DNA of 64,000 nucleotides from JAFGBN01 sp964394145. Lineage in GTDB: Bacteria > Chloroflexota > Dehalococcoidia > GIF9 > AB-539-J10. The position numbers and the translations under genes are program-made. This document shows, in pieces, positions 7,160 through 17,165 of the stretch; position 1 is the stretch's first letter; each line of letters begins with the position of its first letter. The notes beneath the pieces are model-generated. The model was not told where the DNA came from. It searched no databases and was given only the letters and a program-made list of their open reading frames with translations. Location of the stretch: the NCBI GenBank assembly GCA_964394145.1, contig CAYMVL010000020.1, positions 1 through 64,000 of the forward strand, read 5' to 3'.

Positions 7160-9340
7160 TTACCTCACGGTTTGAGTTCCATCCTCAGGTTGGGTAACGC
7201 CGGCTAAACCTTCTTCCTTCAGGGTTTCCATAAGGCGAGCAGCCCTGGGATAGCCAATACGAAGCCGGCGCTGCAAAAAAGAAGTGGAAATCTGTTTGTG
7301 CTCCTGGGCTAATTGTCTTGCCTGTTCTAGAAGAGAGTCAGCGGGACCTACTCTTTGACCCGAAGAGACAGGCTCAACCAGCTCATCAAAATTGACAGAG
7401 TCTGTCATTTGTCTCTGATTCCCCCAGAAATATACTAACCTCCCTATTTCAGCATCCGAAACAAAGCATCCCTGGAGACGTTTAGGCTTGCCAGCTTCAG
7501 TAGGCAGGTAAAGCATATCTCCTCTGCCCAGTAGTTTCTCCGCACCTACCACGTCAAGGATAGTTCTGGAATCCACCTGGGAGGTGACTGCGAAGCTGAT
7601 ACGCGTAGGGAAATTAGCTTTAATAAGCCCCGTAACAACGTCTACCGAAGGGCGTTGCGTAGCTACAATAAGATGAATGCCAGTGGCTCTGGCTAATTGA
7701 GCCAGGCGGCAAAGCGTGTGCTCCACTTCATCAAAGGCCGTCATCATAAGGTCAGCCAGCTCATCGATAACCAGCACCAAGTATGGCAAACTGTCGCCAG
7801 GTGAACGGTCTTTATTGTAAGCCTCAATATTTCGCACCCCGGCTTGTGCAAATTCGCGGTATCGCTTATCCATCTCTTGATTAAGCCATCTCAGCGCCCT
7901 TACGGCTTTATCACTATCCACAACTACGGGAGCCAGCAAATGAGGGATTCCGTTAAAAGTCACCAGCTCTACCCTTTTGGGGTCAACCATGATGAATCGC
8001 ACATCGTCAGGGCTATTATGTGCAAGTAAGCAACAAATAACGGAATTAAGGCAGACAGTCTTTCCGCTGCCAGTAGCTCCAGCGATAAGTAAATGTGGCA
8101 TCCTGGTCAAATCTCCCGCAACTGCCTCACCACCGGCACCTTTACCTAAAGCAAGGGCCAGCTTCGTCCTGGCTTTCACTTTCTGGAAAGCAGCGGTCTC
8201 TACAGCACTGCGAAGAGACACCGAGCCAAACACCATATTAGGAACCTCGATGCCCACCAGTGACTTCCCTGGCACAGGCGCCTCGATTCTAATGCTAGGA
8301 GCAGCTAAGGCTAAAGCTAAATCATTAGCCAGAGCAGTAATGCGGTCTACCCTTATCCTCGTTTTCGATACTTCTTCGACTCGTGATTGACCTTTCTCCC
8401 TTACCTCCCTATACTTCCTATCCCAGCCAGGTTCAACTCCAAATTGCGTCACCGTAGGCCCCATGTTTATCTGCACAACTTTGGCCTCCACACCGTAGCT
8501 ATCTAGAGCTTCCTCAATCAGCCGAGCTCGCTGGTCAATATCCTCTTTATCCAACTTCACCTCAGCCGGCTTGTCCAGAATGTCGATAGGGGGAAGTCGC
8601 CAGCCGCTGGGAGTTAGAATCGGCTCCAGATGAGATTGCCAAGGCCCTGGCTCGTATTTAACACATGGAGTAGGGACGGCAGAGGCTCCCCTTGCTGTCT
8701 CAGCAACGGTAGGACCTTCCTCTACTGCTACGGCTTCAGAACGAGGAGCGCCCTCGGGGCGCGGTCTGAAAATATCCTGGCGCAGCGCATGACCGCCTTT
8801 AGCGGCCTTCCTCACCGCATGCCAAATCTTATGAGGAGCTATAAAGATGATGCCTAAAACGAAGAGACCAGCTATTCTAAGTCCTGCTACAATATCCGAA
8901 CCTCCTGCTATATCTTCCCCGATACTGCCTCCCAATGTGGCTTGTGCTTGACTTAAGAGGCCCTCAGGGGCAGAGAAGAAGGAAAGCACCCCCCATACAC
9001 CTAGCGCCAAAACAGCCGCTCCCGCGAACCAGTTCCAGTGCTTTCTCAAAACCGAAAAACCCCGCCACACAAGCCAGATTATCACACCCACAGCAGCAGC
9101 TATTATAGCCAGGCCAAGGCCAAATAAGGTAAGCATCCTTTCCCATATGACAGGACCCCACACAGGAACCAACCAATAGAGCAGCACTACTATAACGACG
9201 ATGAGTATAAGCCTTCGAACCACGGGAGAGGCAATGGCACTGAAGAAACCTTTATGTGTCGAGCGCTTATTATTGGCTTTCCGTCTTGGCTTAGCCTTGT
9301 CCCGCCTCACCCTAGACGGCGCTGAGCCTGCCTTGGCCAT
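7160..9340 (-). CDS. ftsK: FtsK/SpoIIIE-family DNA translocase
   Basis: Hexameric ATP-driven DNA pump that clears chromosome termini from the division septum. In the 726-aa protein, a Lys/Arg-rich head (residues 1-35) is followed by four predicted membrane helices up to about residue 170 and a short Pro/Ala/Glu linker. The motor then carries Walker A GATGSGKT (about 415-422), Walker B LVLVIDELADLM, and ATQRPSVDVVTGLIKANFPTRI. The C-terminal 60 residues are the winged-helix gamma domain (STSFLQRRLRIGYPRAARLMETL). The ribosome-binding site GGAGGTG lies in the last codons of RNase J, so the two genes are coupled. Confidence 0.95.
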   Translation of the reverse strand: MAKAGSAPSRVRRDKAKPRRKANNKRSTHKGFFSAIASPVVRRLILIVVIVVLLYWLVPVWGPVIWERMLTLFGLGLAIIAAAVGVIIWLVWRGFSVLRKHWNWFAGAAVLALGVWGVLSFFSAPEGLLSQAQATLGGSIGEDIAGGSDIVAGLRIAGLFVLGIIFIAPHKIWHAVRKAAKGGHALRQDIFRPRPEGAPRSEAVAVEEGPTVAETARGASAVPTPCVKYEPGPWQSHLEPILTPSGWRLPPIDILDKPAEVKLDKEDIDQRARLIEEALDSYGVEAKVVQINMGPTVTQFGVEPGWDRKYREVREKGQSRVEEVSKTRIRVDRITALANDLALALAAPSIRIEAPVPGKSLVGIEVPNMVFGSVSLRSAVETAAFQKVKARTKLALALGKGAGGEAVAGDLTRMPHLLIAGATGSGKTVCLNSVICCLLAHNSPDDVRFIMVDPKRVELVTFNGIPHLLAPVVVDSDKAVRALRWLNQEMDKRYREFAQAGVRNIEAYNKDRSPGDSLPYLVLVIDELADLMMTAFDEVEHTLCRLAQLARATGIHLIVATQRPSVDVVTGLIKANFPTRISFAVTSQVDSRTILDVVGAEKLLGRGDMLYLPTEAGKPKRLQGCFVSDAEIGRLVYFWGNQRQMTDSVNFDELVEPVSSGQRVGPADSLLEQARQLAQEHKQISTSFLQRRLRIGYPRAARLMETLKEEGLAGVTQPEDGTQTVR

Positions 9341-9345
9341 AACAG

Positions 9346-11007
9346 CTACACCTCCATGATTACAGGAATAATAATGGGACAGCGATGAGTCTGCTTATAG
9401 AAGAAATCTGTCAGTGAACTCTTAACTCTATCTTCGACAAAACTTCGCTCAGCTAAACGCCTGCTGTCACGATTCAGGGTAGCTTCCACAATATCCACGC
9501 ACTTTTCTACTAGTGCCGCGCTGTCCCTACTTCGAGTGAACCCTTGCGCTATGACCGCAGGCCTACCTACCAGTTTACGTTTATTAACATCAGTAGCGAT
9601 GGTTACCACTACAACTCCATCTTGCGAAAGCAATCTGCGCTCATTAAGCACCACATCATCCAACCCATATGCTGCTGAACCGCTCACATAAATGTTGCCT
9701 GAGGGAATCCTACCAACGATTCGCCCAGCCTCCTGGCCCAGCTCAAGTACATCCCCATCTTCGAGGACAAAGATGTTTTCTCTGGGCACACCTAAGCTTT
9801 CGGCTAATTTACCGTGTAACCTCAAGTGACGATACTCTCCATGCACAGGTACGAAAAACTTAGGCTTAACGAAATTGAGCAGAAGCTTTAACTCTTCCCG
9901 GCTACCGTGCCCATGAACATGAACCCGAGCCAGCTTATCATAAATCACATTAGCACCCTGCCGGAAAAGGCTGTCTATGGTCTTGTTAACCAACGCCTCA
10001 TTGCCAGGCACAGCAGTGGCTGAAATTACCACTGTATCACCGGGTGCAATGTGGACTTGGCTGCGAGGATCCCCATTAGCCATCCGCACCAGGGCGGAAG
10101 TGGGTTCACCCTGGCTTCCCGTCGCTAACAGAACAACTTGATTGTTAGGCACAGTCCCAAGTTCGTCTAAAGAGCAAAGAACGCCGGCAGGCGCAGTAAG
10201 ATAGTCCATTTTAAGTGCCACATTGGCTATCTCCTTCATGCTTCGCCCAAGGATAAACACCCTGCGACCATATTTGGCAGCTGCATCAATAACCTGCTGA
10301 ATACGAGACACAAGGGAAGCAAAAGTGGTTATAATCACCCTGCCAGAGGCTTCTGACATGACGCGCTCTAAGGTATCGCTGACCGTCCTCTCAGAGGGAG
10401 TGTATCCATCAAGCTCAACATAAGTAGAGTCAGCGAAAAGGAGCAAGACTGACTTTGCCCCCAGCTGAGCAAGCCTACTCAAGTCGCTGGGCTCAGCGAT
10501 AACAGGGGTGAAATCAAGCTTGAAATCACCGCTGTGGACTATTACCCCCAGCGGGGTGTCAATGATTAGCCCCATGGAATCCGGGATACTATGGCAAACA
10601 GGAAAGAACTCCACCCTAAAATTACCTAAACTGACGTTGCTACCCCGACGAACTACATTTATCTTTGCCTTATCCTTTATTCCACGCTGCCTAAGTTGAA
10701 CGGAAATCAATTTTTGGGTAAACTCGGCAGCATAAATGGGCGTGTCAAGGTAAGGCACAATATAAGGTAAAGCTCCAATATGGTCTTCATGTCCGTGGGT
10801 GATGATTATCCCTCTGAGATTTTGTTGCCTCTCACGAAGATAGCTGATATCAGGGACAACCAGATCCACGCCGAGCATTTCTTCGTTGGGGAACATAAGG
10901 CCTGCGTCAATTACAATAATATCATCGCCATACTCCAAGGCCATCATATTCTTGCCAATCTCGCCTAACCCACCCAGCGGAATTATCTTCAGGTTTTGTC
11001 TTGCCAT
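9346..11007 (-). CDS. rnj: ribonuclease J
   Basis: 5'-3' exo- and endoribonuclease of the beta-CASP metallo-beta-lactamase family, central to mRNA decay and rRNA maturation. At 553 aa it is full length. The zinc motif THGHEDHIGALPYI is near residue 72. The SGDFKLD, HGHGSREELK and PVHGEYRHLRLH motifs and the C-terminal domain are all visible. It stops just before ftsK and starts next to the udg stop, in a tight minus-strand operon udg-rnj-ftsK. RNase Y is in the same window (15637). Confidence 0.96.
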   Translation of the reverse strand: MARQNLKIIPLGGLGEIGKNMMALEYGDDIIVIDAGLMFPNEEMLGVDLVVPDISYLRERQQNLRGIIITHGHEDHIGALPYIVPYLDTPIYAAEFTQKLISVQLRQRGIKDKAKINVVRRGSNVSLGNFRVEFFPVCHSIPDSMGLIIDTPLGVIVHSGDFKLDFTPVIAEPSDLSRLAQLGAKSVLLLFADSTYVELDGYTPSERTVSDTLERVMSEASGRVIITTFASLVSRIQQVIDAAAKYGRRVFILGRSMKEIANVALKMDYLTAPAGVLCSLDELGTVPNNQVVLLATGSQGEPTSALVRMANGDPRSQVHIAPGDTVVISATAVPGNEALVNKTIDSLFRQGANVIYDKLARVHVHGHGSREELKLLLNFVKPKFFVPVHGEYRHLRLHGKLAESLGVPRENIFVLEDGDVLELGQEAGRIVGRIPSGNIYVSGSAAYGLDDVVLNERRLLSQDGVVVVTIATDVNKRKLVGRPAVIAQGFTRSRDSAALVEKCVDIVEATLNRDSRRLAERSFVEDRVKSSLTDFFYKQTHRCPIIIPVIMEV

Positions 11008-11008
11008 T

Positions 11009-11623
11009 CTATAACAAACCTAACTGCTGAGCTTGGACAACAGCCCTGCTACTTTCTTCAGTCTGAGCCAGCACCCGTGGAATTTGCAGCATGTCTGTCT
11101 CAATGATTTGCCGCAGGCTGCTTTGGTGAAGAGCTGCCGCGGGATGATACATAGGATAGCAGATAAGATTCCCAATCTTCCGTGCCTTCCCATGAATCTT
11201 GCTTATACTCTCATGAGGGAAATACCGCGCCAAGGAGTAGCGACCTAGAGTAATGATCATCCTGGGTTGGATTATCTCTATCTGGCGGTCAAGCCACTTG
11301 CGACAAGCCAATATCTCGGAAGGTAGAGGGTCACGATTTTGCGGAGGGCGGCATTTAATGACATTAGCAATATAGACATCTTCCCGCCGTAAACGAATTG
11401 AAGCCAGAAGTTGGTCCAGAAATTGCCCTGCTGGCCCCACAAAAGGCCGACCTTGCTGGTCCTCATGCCATCCCGGTGCCTCGCCAATAAAAAATAAGTC
11501 AGCGTCCTCCGGGCCTTCGCCAGGCACTGCCCTGTTACGATATCTGGCCAATTCGCAATCCTGACAGACGGCGACCTCACGATAAAGTTCAGTCAAAGCT
11601 GACATCTGATTTGATGATATCAC
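11009..11623 (-). CDS. uracil-DNA glycosylase, family 4 (Fe-S type)
   Basis: Removes uracil from deaminated DNA. The 204-aa protein has the family 4 signatures: catalytic motif GEAPGWHEDQQGRPFVGPAG, late motif YPMYHPAA, and the [4Fe-4S] cysteines VCQDCELA, KCRPPQNR and ILACRKWL. The frame opens with GTG at 11623; an in-frame ATG at 11605 is an alternative, and neither has a clear ribosome-binding site. It is 1 nt from rnj. The last about 20 residues are variable. Confidence 0.93.
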   Translation of the reverse strand: MISSNQMSALTELYREVAVCQDCELARYRNRAVPGEGPEDADLFFIGEAPGWHEDQQGRPFVGPAGQFLDQLLASIRLRREDVYIANVIKCRPPQNRDPLPSEILACRKWLDRQIEIIQPRMIITLGRYSLARYFPHESISKIHGKARKIGNLICYPMYHPAAALHQSSLRQIIETDMLQIPRVLAQTEESSRAVVQAQQLGLL

Positions 11624-11691
11624 CGGCAGCTTTGCCGGTCAATTTGCCCCTTAATCTCTTGCTGCGTTGAAGCGCCTGCGATATTACCTTA

Positions 11692-12486
11692 TTACTCATC
11701 CTCATCCTCCTCCTCTTCGTCCTGTTCCCAAATTGGTTCAGTGAATTGGTCTATAAATTCAGCTGTAGCCTGTTTTGCTAGTCTGTCCACATCTTCCCTA
11801 GCTTGCTTGGCTACACCCTCCAGTTCAGTCAGGTCAACCTCAATCTGTAATATCTTAGCCAGAACTCTGATTACAGCCAGGGAAGCCTGAGGATTTCCTA
11901 CCTGAGTGGCATATGATGGCACTTCCCCCAGCAAGCAAATACCTTTTACATTTCGTTCCTTAGCTATTCCCAGTATCAATCCGTTCAACCCGGCAATGCG
12001 GAGGTTCCCTCTAAGAACAACGTTAGAGTTGCTTAACTCACTAATTAAATCGTGAGTTGTAGCTACACCCCAGACTTTTGGTTCCTCACTATGATGAATG
12101 CCTGTGACAGCAGCGGCAACGCTAAACAGGATTTCAACTCTGAGATGCTTGGCGACATCCAGAACGCAGTTGACCAAATCGTATCCTTTGAGGCTAGGTT
12201 GCTCTTCCCCTATAAACAACACCAGGCCCTTTTCACCCTTTTCGTCTTGCCAGTAGTAAAACTTGCTCTCTGGGAAACGAGGAGCTTCAATTACATTATC
12301 TTTGACTACGACCCCCACTGGCTCAAAGAACTTAACCGGATCAATTTCACCTATCTCCTCAGCCTGTAGCTTCTTTGCCAGATACCTTGCCACCAACAGA
12401 GAAACATCGCCGATGCCCGGCCATGAAGCCAGCATAAAGCAACTTTTAGGATGTGGCTGCTTATAAAGTCTTATAACCCTCTTCAT
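11692..12486 (-). CDS. PAC2-family protein (proteasome assembly chaperone-like)
   Basis: A 264-aa protein of the PAC2 fold, seen in archaeal and eukaryotic proteasome-assembly chaperones and in many bacterial proteins of unknown role. Marks are SCFMLASWPGIGDVSLLVARYLAKKL at the start, FYYW and LFIGEEQPS in the middle, and LLGEVPSYATQVGNPQASLAVI near residue 195. The C-terminus is strikingly acidic (EQDEEEEDEDE). No proteasome genes are in the window. It lies between tldE and udg on the same strand. Confidence 0.85.
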   Translation of the reverse strand: MKRVIRLYKQPHPKSCFMLASWPGIGDVSLLVARYLAKKLQAEEIGEIDPVKFFEPVGVVVKDNVIEAPRFPESKFYYWQDEKGEKGLVLFIGEEQPSLKGYDLVNCVLDVAKHLRVEILFSVAAAVTGIHHSEEPKVWGVATTHDLISELSNSNVVLRGNLRIAGLNGLILGIAKERNVKGICLLGEVPSYATQVGNPQASLAVIRVLAKILQIEVDLTELEGVAKQAREDVDRLAKQATAEFIDQFTEPIWEQDEEEEDEDE

Positions 12487-12491
12487 CTACC

Positions 12492-13808
12492 TTAGCTATC
12501 CTTCGTCGCTACTGATACGCGAGGGCAGTACAGAGGAGGAGTCTGAAAAACACCATCCACCCATCTTGCCTCACACCCTACTGCAAGTAGCTCACTAAGG
12601 ACTTCATAGACATTCCCTGAAATCATAACATCTTTTACTCTTCCCACTATCTCGCCGTTTTCCACCTTATAACCAAGCAAGACATTACCCCCAAAGTCGC
12701 CAGCTAGGAGGTTACCCTGGTCGGCGCCAATAAGTTGCTCCACAATTAAGCCCTCCTTCATATCCTTAACCATATCTGAAAAAGAAAGCCTTCCTTTACC
12801 GATGATAAGGGAGCTTATAGCCGGTCTGGGAGGGCTGTTGCCCATGCGTCTGCCATGGCCGGTGCTGTGGGTCCCAGCCAACGCCGCCGTTTGCAGGTCA
12901 TATATGAAGTTCGACACCTTGCCATCACTGATAAGCGCTAAGCGATGGCTGGGCGTCCCCTCATCGTCACAGGGATAGCTCCCCACGCCATAGGCTACGG
13001 TAGCATCATCCCACAAGCTAAGGCCTCTGTCAAAGACTTGCTCGCCTAACTTGTTGCTCAGTTTCGACGCGCCTTCAAGTACTGTCTTGCCATTAAAGGC
13101 CACAGCCATTGGTGTCAGCAGAGCATTGGCCACCCCGCGAGATGTAAAAACCACCGGCAATAACTTGGTGGATACAGTAGCTTTCCTTTTTGCCATCTCC
13201 AGTTGCCTTATCACCCTATCAGCCAGACCATCAGCGTCAGAAAGCACACGACATGAGCTTTCATCATCTCCTACAAAAAGCATGTCCGTGTCCTGAATCA
13301 GAATACCCTCCAGAGCAAGAGCGAAAAAACTCTTGTCGTAATCTGCTTGACTACCCTGCGAATTGACTATGCGGATTGAGCTCCTGCCGCGGGCCACTTC
13401 CACATCACAATTGATATCTGGAGTATGGCTCCTGACTCTAGCTATAAGTTCATTACCAATATCGACCATCGATTCCATAGGAATCTTTTCTACCTGGGGA
13501 TCGGAGATATTTACCTGCGGATAAGCCCGGGCGGAAGAAAACTGAAACTTAGCAGGATCTCCAAATTGAGATGTTTCCACAGCCATGTTGATTAGCGCTT
13601 TCATATCGTCAACGCCACTGGCTGTGGCAAAACCGACCCTGCCATCCTTGAAAATCCTTAATGCGATGCTCGAACTCTCCTTGGTTTGTATTTGCTTCAG
13701 CTTATTGGCTTCAAAATGGACCGAGGTTGCTACCGATGACGTAAAGAAGACCTCAGACTGCTCAGCTACCCTCTGAGCTGAATCAATGACTTCTAAGAGA
13801 TGTTCCAT
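12492..13808 (-). CDS. tldE: TldE/PmbA-family protein
   Basis: Partner subunit of the TldD/TldE heterodimeric metalloprotease that trims modified or unfolded peptides. The 438-aa protein has the paralogous fold without the HExxxH zinc motif, as expected for TldE. Typical segments are IALRIFKDGRVGFATASG and the C-terminal ISGNVYEVL. It lies about 140 bp downstream of tldD on the same strand. The pair is probably co-transcribed. Confidence 0.9.
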   Translation of the reverse strand: MEHLLEVIDSAQRVAEQSEVFFTSSVATSVHFEANKLKQIQTKESSSIALRIFKDGRVGFATASGVDDMKALINMAVETSQFGDPAKFQFSSARAYPQVNISDPQVEKIPMESMVDIGNELIARVRSHTPDINCDVEVARGRSSIRIVNSQGSQADYDKSFFALALEGILIQDTDMLFVGDDESSCRVLSDADGLADRVIRQLEMAKRKATVSTKLLPVVFTSRGVANALLTPMAVAFNGKTVLEGASKLSNKLGEQVFDRGLSLWDDATVAYGVGSYPCDDEGTPSHRLALISDGKVSNFIYDLQTAALAGTHSTGHGRRMGNSPPRPAISSLIIGKGRLSFSDMVKDMKEGLIVEQLIGADQGNLLAGDFGGNVLLGYKVENGEIVGRVKDVMISGNVYEVLSELLAVGCEARWVDGVFQTPPLYCPRVSVATKDS

Positions 13809-13948
13809 CTTAAATCCTGATTTACTTAGCCACAGTTGATATGCGTCTTGCCAATCATGCTTATTCTCTGGTGTGGTGTTATCGTACGGAATTTTGATCC
13901 TGAGTCATAGAGCAATCTGTTCCAGTTCTCTAATCCAGTCCCCATTTC

Positions 13949-15313
13949 CTATCTGCCTCCAACCACGCAGCGGCGAATCCTGATATGAGGGCTGCCGTTA
14001 GAAACAGGTAGAGGGAATTGCCCTCCTTTCCCACATCCACCCCCCTGATTCATTGCCAGATCATTGCCGATTGCGTCGATGTTTTCCAGCGTGGTAAAAA
14101 CATTACCGCTCAATACCACCGGACGCAATGGCTCCGCCAGTCTTCCCTGTTCAATCATGTAAGCTTCTCCCGCGGAGAAGGTGAACATCTCCAGACTGGT
14201 CATCCCGCCATACCAATCTTTGACATAGACACCCTGCTTTACATCAGCAAGCATTTCTTCAAAAGATGAACTTCCAGACTCAATGAAGGTATTGGTCATC
14301 CGCACTATGGGAGGAAAGAGATAGTTGATGGCCCGGGCGTTACCTGTAGGTGTTTCTCCCATCTTAGCCGCCGTTTCGCGAGAATGAAGCCTTCCCACAA
14401 GAATGCCTTCACGAATAAGATATGTTTTCGCTGCTGGCGTTCCTTCGTCATCATATTTATAGCTTCCCCGCAAACCGGTAATAGTGCCATCATCAACGAT
14501 ATTGAGGTTCTTACTGCCAAAGCTTCTCCCCAAAACCATGACCTGTCGCAGCTTCTCATTCTGGTACACAAAATCCGATTCGGATAAATGCCCAAAGGCT
14601 TCGTGGGTAAAGACTCCAGCCAAAACCGGGTCTAGGATTACAGTATACTCACCCCCCTTTACCTGAGGAGCAGAAAGAAGAGTTGCTGCCCGACTCGCTA
14701 GTTCTTTCGCCTGGTCCTGCAAACCCTCTATACTGGAGAAATCTCCCTTGCTGCCTAAGCTCAAACCTGCCTGCTGAATCTCATTATTCTCCCGTGCTAT
14801 GACCGTCAATCTCAAACTGAGATCTGGCTTAGCCTGCTCTATGTAGCTGCCTTCAGAATTGGCAAAAATCACTCTTCGCCTTACGTCCTGGTAACCAATC
14901 CTCGTGCTCTGAATCTTGGCCGAGCTCAACATAATATCGTTGTATTCTTCCAGAAGCTCTGTCTTCTGCGCCAAAGTCACAGTGGCAGCATCTTTATCCG
15001 GTTGTGGCATAACCGTATCAACAAGAGGCTCCGTCGGAAATAGCTTGAATGGTTCCCTGCCTGCTAACAGTGCTTCCCTCACAGCCACAGCTACTTTGTC
15101 CCGAAGGTTGCTAAGCCCACTAAGGCTAAGAAATCCCCAGCCACCTTTGACCAGAGCTCGGACGTTGCCTCCTGACGCGCTAGCCCTGGTGACTTCCTCT
15201 AGTCTTTCACCGTGGTAAACGATACCAGTGCTTTGGCTTTCCTCAAAATGGATTTCGATGTAATCGGCATCCTGTCCTTTCATGGCGTCAGCAAATAGGT
15301 TTCGCACGTCCAT
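13949..15313 (-). CDS. tldD: TldD metalloprotease
   Basis: Catalytic subunit of the TldD/TldE protease. The 454-aa protein carries the zinc motif HEAFGH (HExxxH) in GVFTHEAFGHLSESD near residue 235. Other conserved stretches are RGSYKYDDEGTPAAKTYLI and GNARAINYLFPPIVRMTNTFI. The C-terminus has a glycine- and Cys-containing GGGCGKGGQFPLPVSNG segment. It is the first gene of a minus-strand group with tldE and the PAC2 gene. Confidence 0.94.
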   Translation of the reverse strand: MDVRNLFADAMKGQDADYIEIHFEESQSTGIVYHGERLEEVTRASASGGNVRALVKGGWGFLSLSGLSNLRDKVAVAVREALLAGREPFKLFPTEPLVDTVMPQPDKDAATVTLAQKTELLEEYNDIMLSSAKIQSTRIGYQDVRRRVIFANSEGSYIEQAKPDLSLRLTVIARENNEIQQAGLSLGSKGDFSSIEGLQDQAKELASRAATLLSAPQVKGGEYTVILDPVLAGVFTHEAFGHLSESDFVYQNEKLRQVMVLGRSFGSKNLNIVDDGTITGLRGSYKYDDEGTPAAKTYLIREGILVGRLHSRETAAKMGETPTGNARAINYLFPPIVRMTNTFIESGSSSFEEMLADVKQGVYVKDWYGGMTSLEMFTFSAGEAYMIEQGRLAEPLRPVVLSGNVFTTLENIDAIGNDLAMNQGGGCGKGGQFPLPVSNGSPHIRIRRCVVGGR

Positions 15314-15636
15314 ATTCTAATCCTTCAGGCCAATAAACACAAAGAGACGTGCGAGCTGATCACATAGCTAACACTGCACTGCCTATTTTGGCAGGCTCAC
15401 ATTCAATATGCACGACAGGTCAACCTAACCATTGGGGTGTCGGTTTAAGCCATAGTCACCAGGTCATTCAGTTAGCCAAGCATTAAGCTCGAGCAGGGCC
15501 AACAGTAGATTGGAGTTGCTAAGACCATAGACCATTAACACCGCACAAGACTGATTTGACGCAGCCTCGATAAAGCGTTAATATGCAGTTGCAATGTATT
15601 ACTTTGATTATTGTAATGAAATAACAAAGAGGGAAT
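15314..15636. other. 323-bp divergent intergenic region between tldD and rny
   Basis: Separates divergent tldD (minus) and rny (plus). A good rny promoter is at 15556-15584 (separate entry). No reading frame or structured RNA is recognised in the rest. Confidence 0.5.
15556..15584 (+). promoter_or_regulatory. promoter of rny-ymdB
   Basis: TTGACG (15556-15561), a 17-nt spacer and TAATAT (15579-15584). The start site would be near 15591, giving a leader of about 46 nt before the ATG at 15637. Confidence 0.65.
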
Positions 15637-17163
15637 ATGGATCATTATGTAGTCATAATAAGTGGACTTGCCTGTGTTTTGGGCGGGCTTGTAGGATATT
15701 TTATAAGGCAACTAGTAGCCAATCAGCAGATTCGAAATACCAAGAAACAGGCACAGGAACTATTAGATGAGGCGACAGCCAAGCATGCCGAGTTACTCTC
15801 CGCAGCTAGAGACGAAGCTATAAAGGTTCGTAACGTTGCTGACGCGGAGAATAAGGAACGTCGCGTTGAAGTACAGCGAGCAGAAAAACGCCTTAACCAG
15901 AGAGAAGAGACTCTAGAACGCAAATTAGACGCTGTAGAGCGACGTGAGCGTGGCTTAGATAACAGAGAAAAAGACATTGACAAAGTAAAAGCTGCACTTG
16001 AGGAAATAAAGGAAAGACAGCTTGTGCAGCTTGAAGCCCTCTCTGGAGTATCCAGTAGTGAGGCAAAGGAGCTTCTGGTTCAAAACATCAAACAGGAAGT
16101 TGAGGAGGAAGCCTCACGACAAGTCCGAGCCTGGCAAGAGCATATAAAGGAAGAAGCGGACAGGGATGCCCAGATGATATTAGCTACAGCTATTCAGCGT
16201 TGCACTACGGATGTCGTTTCAGAGACGACGGTGTCCTCCATTTCCCTGCCTAGCGATGAGATGAAGGGACGTCTTATAGGCCGCGAAGGACGCAATATCA
16301 GAGCTTTGGAGCAAGCCACCGGTGTTGATCTCATCATCGATGATACTCCTGAAACTGTTACCATCTCTAGTTTTGACCCTGTGAGACGGGAGGTAGCGCG
16401 TATTGCCTTAGGCAGACTCATCCTGGACGGGCGTATTCAACCGGCTCGTATAGAGGAGGTAGTAGAGAAGGCCAAAACTGAAGTTGAAGCCACTATTCGT
16501 ACTGAGGGTGAGCAGGCTGCCTACGAGGCTGGAGTGACAGGATTGCATCCTGAGCTAATTAAACTACTGGGTCGACTCAAGTTTCGTAGTAGCTATGGTC
16601 AGAATGTTCTGCGTCATAGCCTCGAGGTTTCTCATCTATCAGGGGCAATAGCCAGTGAAATCGGAGTGAAGCCTGATTTAGCTAGAAAGGCCGGGTTACT
16701 GCATGATATTGGCAAAGCAGTGGATTATGAAGTTGAAGGACCTCATGCCCTGATAGGTGCTGATTTGCTCAAGCAGTGGGATAAGTCTGCTGAGGTTGCT
16801 CAAGCTGTTGCTGAGCACCATGGGGAAACGGGCACCACCAGTATTATGGGCTTTATTGTTGCCGCGGCTGATGCCATTAGTGGTGCAAGGCCTGGCGCCA
16901 GACGAGAGTCATCGGAACAATATTTGAAGCGCGTCAGGGATTTAGAGAGTCTGGCAGCAAGTTTCTCTGGGGTAGAAAAAGCATTTGCTATTCAAGCCGG
17001 ACGGGAAGTGCGTATTCTCGTGAAACCGGAGAAGGTTGATGACTTGTCCACTTTGAGACTGGCTCGGGATATCTCCAAGAAGATAGAAGAGAGCTTGAGC
17101 TATCCAGGCCAAATAAAGGTAGTAGTGGTTCGGGAGACTACGGCGGTAGATTACGCTAAGTAG
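15637..17163 (+). CDS. rny: ribonuclease Y
   Basis: Membrane-anchored endoribonuclease that initiates mRNA decay. The 508-aa protein starts with one membrane helix (residues 4-24). A long charged coiled coil runs to about residue 180, followed by a KH domain ([20 protein letters not shown]). The HD phosphohydrolase domain carries [11 protein letters not shown] and [13 protein letters not shown] with the catalytic His-Asp. The start has GAGGGA upstream. It is followed after 2 nt by the ymdB-like gene, as in many Firmicutes and Chloroflexota. Confidence 0.96.
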   Translation: MDHYVVIISGLACVLGGLVGYFIRQLVANQQIRNTKKQAQELLDEATAKHAELLSAARDEAIKVRNVADAENKERRVEVQRAEKRLNQREETLERKLDAVERRERGLDNREKDIDKVKAALEEIKERQLVQLEALSGVSSSEAKELLVQNIKQEVEEEASRQVRAWQEHIKEEADRDAQMILATAIQRCTTDVVSETTVSSISLPSDEMKGRLIGREGRNIRALEQATGVDLIIDDTPETVTISSFDPVRREVARIALGRLILDGRIQPARIEEVVEKAKTEVEATIRTEGEQAAYEAGVTGLHPELIKLLGRLKFRSSYGQNVLRHSLEVSHLSGAIASEIGVKPDLARKAGLLHDIGKAVDYEVEGPHALIGADLLKQWDKSAEVAQAVAEHHGETGTTSIMGFIVAAADAISGARPGARRESSEQYLKRVRDLESLAASFSGVEKAFAIQAGREVRILVKPEKVDDLSTLRLARDISKKIEESLSYPGQIKVVVVRETTAVDYAK

Positions 17164-17165
17164 AA